The notes beneath the pieces are model-generated. The model saw only the letters and a program-made list of their open reading frames with translations, searched no databases and was not told the DNA's origin. A stretch of DNA of 64,000 nt from Caballeronia sp. INDeC2 (lineage in GTDB: Bacteria; Pseudomonadota; Gammaproteobacteria; Burkholderiales; Burkholderiaceae): the NCBI RefSeq assembly GCF_023631325.1, contig NZ_JALQDG010000040.1, positions 62,001 through 126,000 on the forward strand. The letters are read 5' to 3'. Numbering within the stretch: the first letter of the stretch is position 1; the number at the start of each line of letters is the position of its first letter. Made by a program: the position numbers and the translations under genes. This document shows, piece by piece, positions 62,487 to 64,000 of the stretch.

Positions 62487-64000
62487 ATGAAGCCGCTTAC
62501 TTATCGCCGTAAATTCTGTCTGCATGTCTTCGGGGCGCGCCGGCGCCGCTTGTCGCGCCTGTTGTCCGGCATGTTCACGCTGCTGGGCATGCAACTGGCA
62601 TTCACGTCAAACGCACACGCCGACTACACGGCGGATGTTCCCGGCGGACAGGCCGTCAATGGCGAATCGGTCAGCGGCACGCAGAATATCGCCGGCTTGG
62701 CGAACGCGTCGACCATCACTTACGGGGGCACGCAAAACGTGCTGGCGGGCGGTTATGCGAATGCGACAAACGTGAACGGCGGCGGCACGCAGCACATCGC
62801 CGCCGGCGGGTTCGCGAACGCCACGACCGTTTCCGCGGGCGCCAAGGCAGTGATCGACGCCGGCGGCACGGTGAGCGCGCTCTCGCTGTCTTCCGGCTCG
62901 GTGATCTCGGCGACGACTTCGGGCGACATCAGCGCGATCAACGCGAACGGCTCGTTGTTCACCGTCCACGGCAACGTTGCGACGGGCGCGCTGCTCACGG
63001 ACGGCAGCGAGCTCGACGTGCTCGGTGCCGGCACGGCGCGCGGCACGGTCGCGAGCGCGGGCGGCACGGAGCATGTTTTCGCGAACGGCACGGCGAGCGG
63101 CAGCCAGATTCTCGGCGGCGCGCAGATCGTGGAGGCGGGCGGCATCGCACTATCGACGCTCGTGACGAGCGGCGGCGAGCAAACGGTTCATGGCGGCGCG
63201 TCCGGCACGACCGTGAACTCCGGCGGCACGCAGAACGTGGCGCAGGGCGGCCTTGCGGTCTCGACATGGGTCGGGAGCGGCGGAACGCTCGTCACGGCGG
63301 GCAACGCGAACAATGTCGACATTGCCTATGGCGGCAACGCATCGGTGACGCAGACGGGTTCGATCGACAACGCGACGGTCCACGGCGGCGCGTATCTGAA
63401 TGTCGATTCAGGCGGTGTCGCGTTCGGCTCGACGCTGAGCGGCAACGGCAGCGACTACGCGAGACAGGACGTTTGGGGCGTCGAAAGCGGCACGACGGTC
63501 GGCGCGTATTCCACGGACACCGTACACACGGGCGGCCTTGCCATCGACACGACGGTCGGCGGCCCGGGCGCATCGCAGACGGTGAACTCGGGCGGGCAGA
63601 CTGCCGGCGTCACGATCAACGACGCCGGCACGGTCTACGTGCAGACGGGCGCGAGCGCGACGGCGGCGGCGATCAATTCTGGCGGCACGCTCTCGGTCGC
63701 GTCCGGCGCGATCGCCGACGGCGTGACGCAAAACGAAGGCGGCGGCCTCGTCGCCAATACGTCGTCGACGGTCTTGAACGGCACCAACACGCGCACGGAC
63801 GGCACGAGCTTCTCCATCGACAACGGCGTCGCGACGCACGCGCAGATCGTCGGCACGGGCTATCTCACGGTGCTCGCGGGCGGCTCGGCGCACGACACGG
63901 TCTACTCGGCGGGCGGCATCTTCCAGGTCGATGCAAGCGGCTTTGCCGATCTCGCGCATCAGGGCGCGGGCGGCCAGATCGTCACGAACACGTCGGCGAC
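62487..64000 (+). CDS. AIDA-type autotransporter adhesin, 5' portion only
   Basis: The reading frame stays open from an ATG at 62487 to the window end (504 codons seen), with no stop, so the gene continues past the edge. A long signal peptide of about 45 residues starts MKPLTYRRKFCLHVFGARRR and ends FTSNAHA before DYTADV. The passenger then consists of many strand-loop-strand repeats of about 18-20 residues with the GGTQNV/GGTE-type beginning and a -GG-A- turn, as in AIDA-I, TibA and Ag43. These are the substrate repeats of the heptosyltransferase just upstream. The beta-barrel domain is not in the window. The ribosome-binding site is poor. Confidence 0.85.
   Translation, partial: MKPLTYRRKFCLHVFGARRRRLSRLLSGMFTLLGMQLAFTSNAHADYTADVPGGQAVNGESVSGTQNIAGLANASTITYGGTQNVLAGGYANATNVNGGGTQHIAAGGFANATTVSAGAKAVIDAGGTVSALSLSSGSVISATTSGDISAINANGSLFTVHGNVATGALLTDGSELDVLGAGTARGTVASAGGTEHVFANGTASGSQILGGAQIVEAGGIALSTLVTSGGEQTVHGGASGTTVNSGGTQNVAQGGLAVSTWVGSGGTLVTAGNANNVDIAYGGNASVTQTGSIDNATVHGGAYLNVDSGGVAFGSTLSGNGSDYARQDVWGVESGTTVGAYSTDTVHTGGLAIDTTVGGPGASQTVNSGGQTAGVTINDAGTVYVQTGASATAAAINSGGTLSVASGAIADGVTQNEGGGLVANTSSTVLNGTNTRTDGTSFSIDNGVATHAQIVGTGYLTVLAGGSAHDTVYSAGGIFQVDASGFADLAHQGAGGQIVTNTSA

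Noticed and set aside
62640..64000. CRISPR array or tandem DNA repeat over the repetitive passenger
   Set aside because: The repeats are protein-level strand-loop-strand motifs of variable DNA sequence within one open frame, without identical DNA repeats and unique spacers.

Overview
This 64 kb window comes from a high-GC betaproteobacterium. Gene content and protein style fit the Burkholderiaceae, most likely the Caballeronia/Paraburkholderia/Burkholderia group. Pointers are the narK1-narK2-narGHJI-narX-narL order, a DUF3079 protein, a manganese riboswitch ahead of mntP, many LysR/MFS pairs and a membrane-bound PQQ glucose dehydrogenase. I see no rRNA, tRNA, CRISPR array, transposase or integrase.

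Layout. (1) 0.2-13.4 kb: a complete dissimilatory nitrate respiration locus, with two NarK-type transporters, the NarGHI reductase with its NarJ chaperone, the NarX-NarL sensor/regulator pair and a nitronate monooxygenase-like flavoprotein. (2) 13.5-26.5 kb: a mixed accessory stretch with a GAF histidine kinase, a ParB-like protein, a DUF421 membrane protein, two unknown linked genes, three MFS exporters, an EamA exporter, three LysR regulators and one MerR regulator, plus phosphatidylserine synthase (pssA). (3) 26.6-31.6 kb: a signalling island with a receiver-only response regulator, a FixL/FixJ-like kinase and regulator pair and a diguanylate cyclase. (4) 32-35 kb: an MHS transporter, a Gfo/Idh dehydrogenase and type II dehydroquinase, which looks like a quinate/shikimate catabolic unit. 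(5) 35.9-38.6 kb: an aromatic amino acid permease with an aromatic aminotransferase. (6) 39-46.6 kb: small unknown genes, PQQ glucose dehydrogenase, a beta-propeller lipoprotein and mntP with a yybP-ykoY riboswitch. (7) 46.8-50.7 kb: alanine racemase, then a MocR/PdxR regulator divergent from paiB- and lysE-like genes. (8) 50.7-56.4 kb: a four-carbon acid sugar operon (permease, DtnK-like kinase, PdxA2-like dehydrogenase, then a CoA-transferase), with a divergent DeoR regulator and a large dyad operator between them. (9) 56.5-61 kb: a hybrid GAF-PAS-PAS histidine kinase and an NmrA-like oxidoreductase with a divergent LysR. (10) 61.1-64 kb: an autotransporter O-heptosyltransferase followed by its likely substrate, an AIDA-type autotransporter that runs off the right edge.

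The nar genes form one functional unit: nitrate import and nitrite export (NarK1/NarK2), respiration (NarGHI), assembly (NarJ) and nitrate sensing (NarX/NarL). Most other sections are local regulator-plus-target pairs, and several carry clear inverted repeats in the intergenic space. Start codons were chosen from ribosome-binding sites and family N-termini. No database search was possible, so family names rest on recognised motifs.
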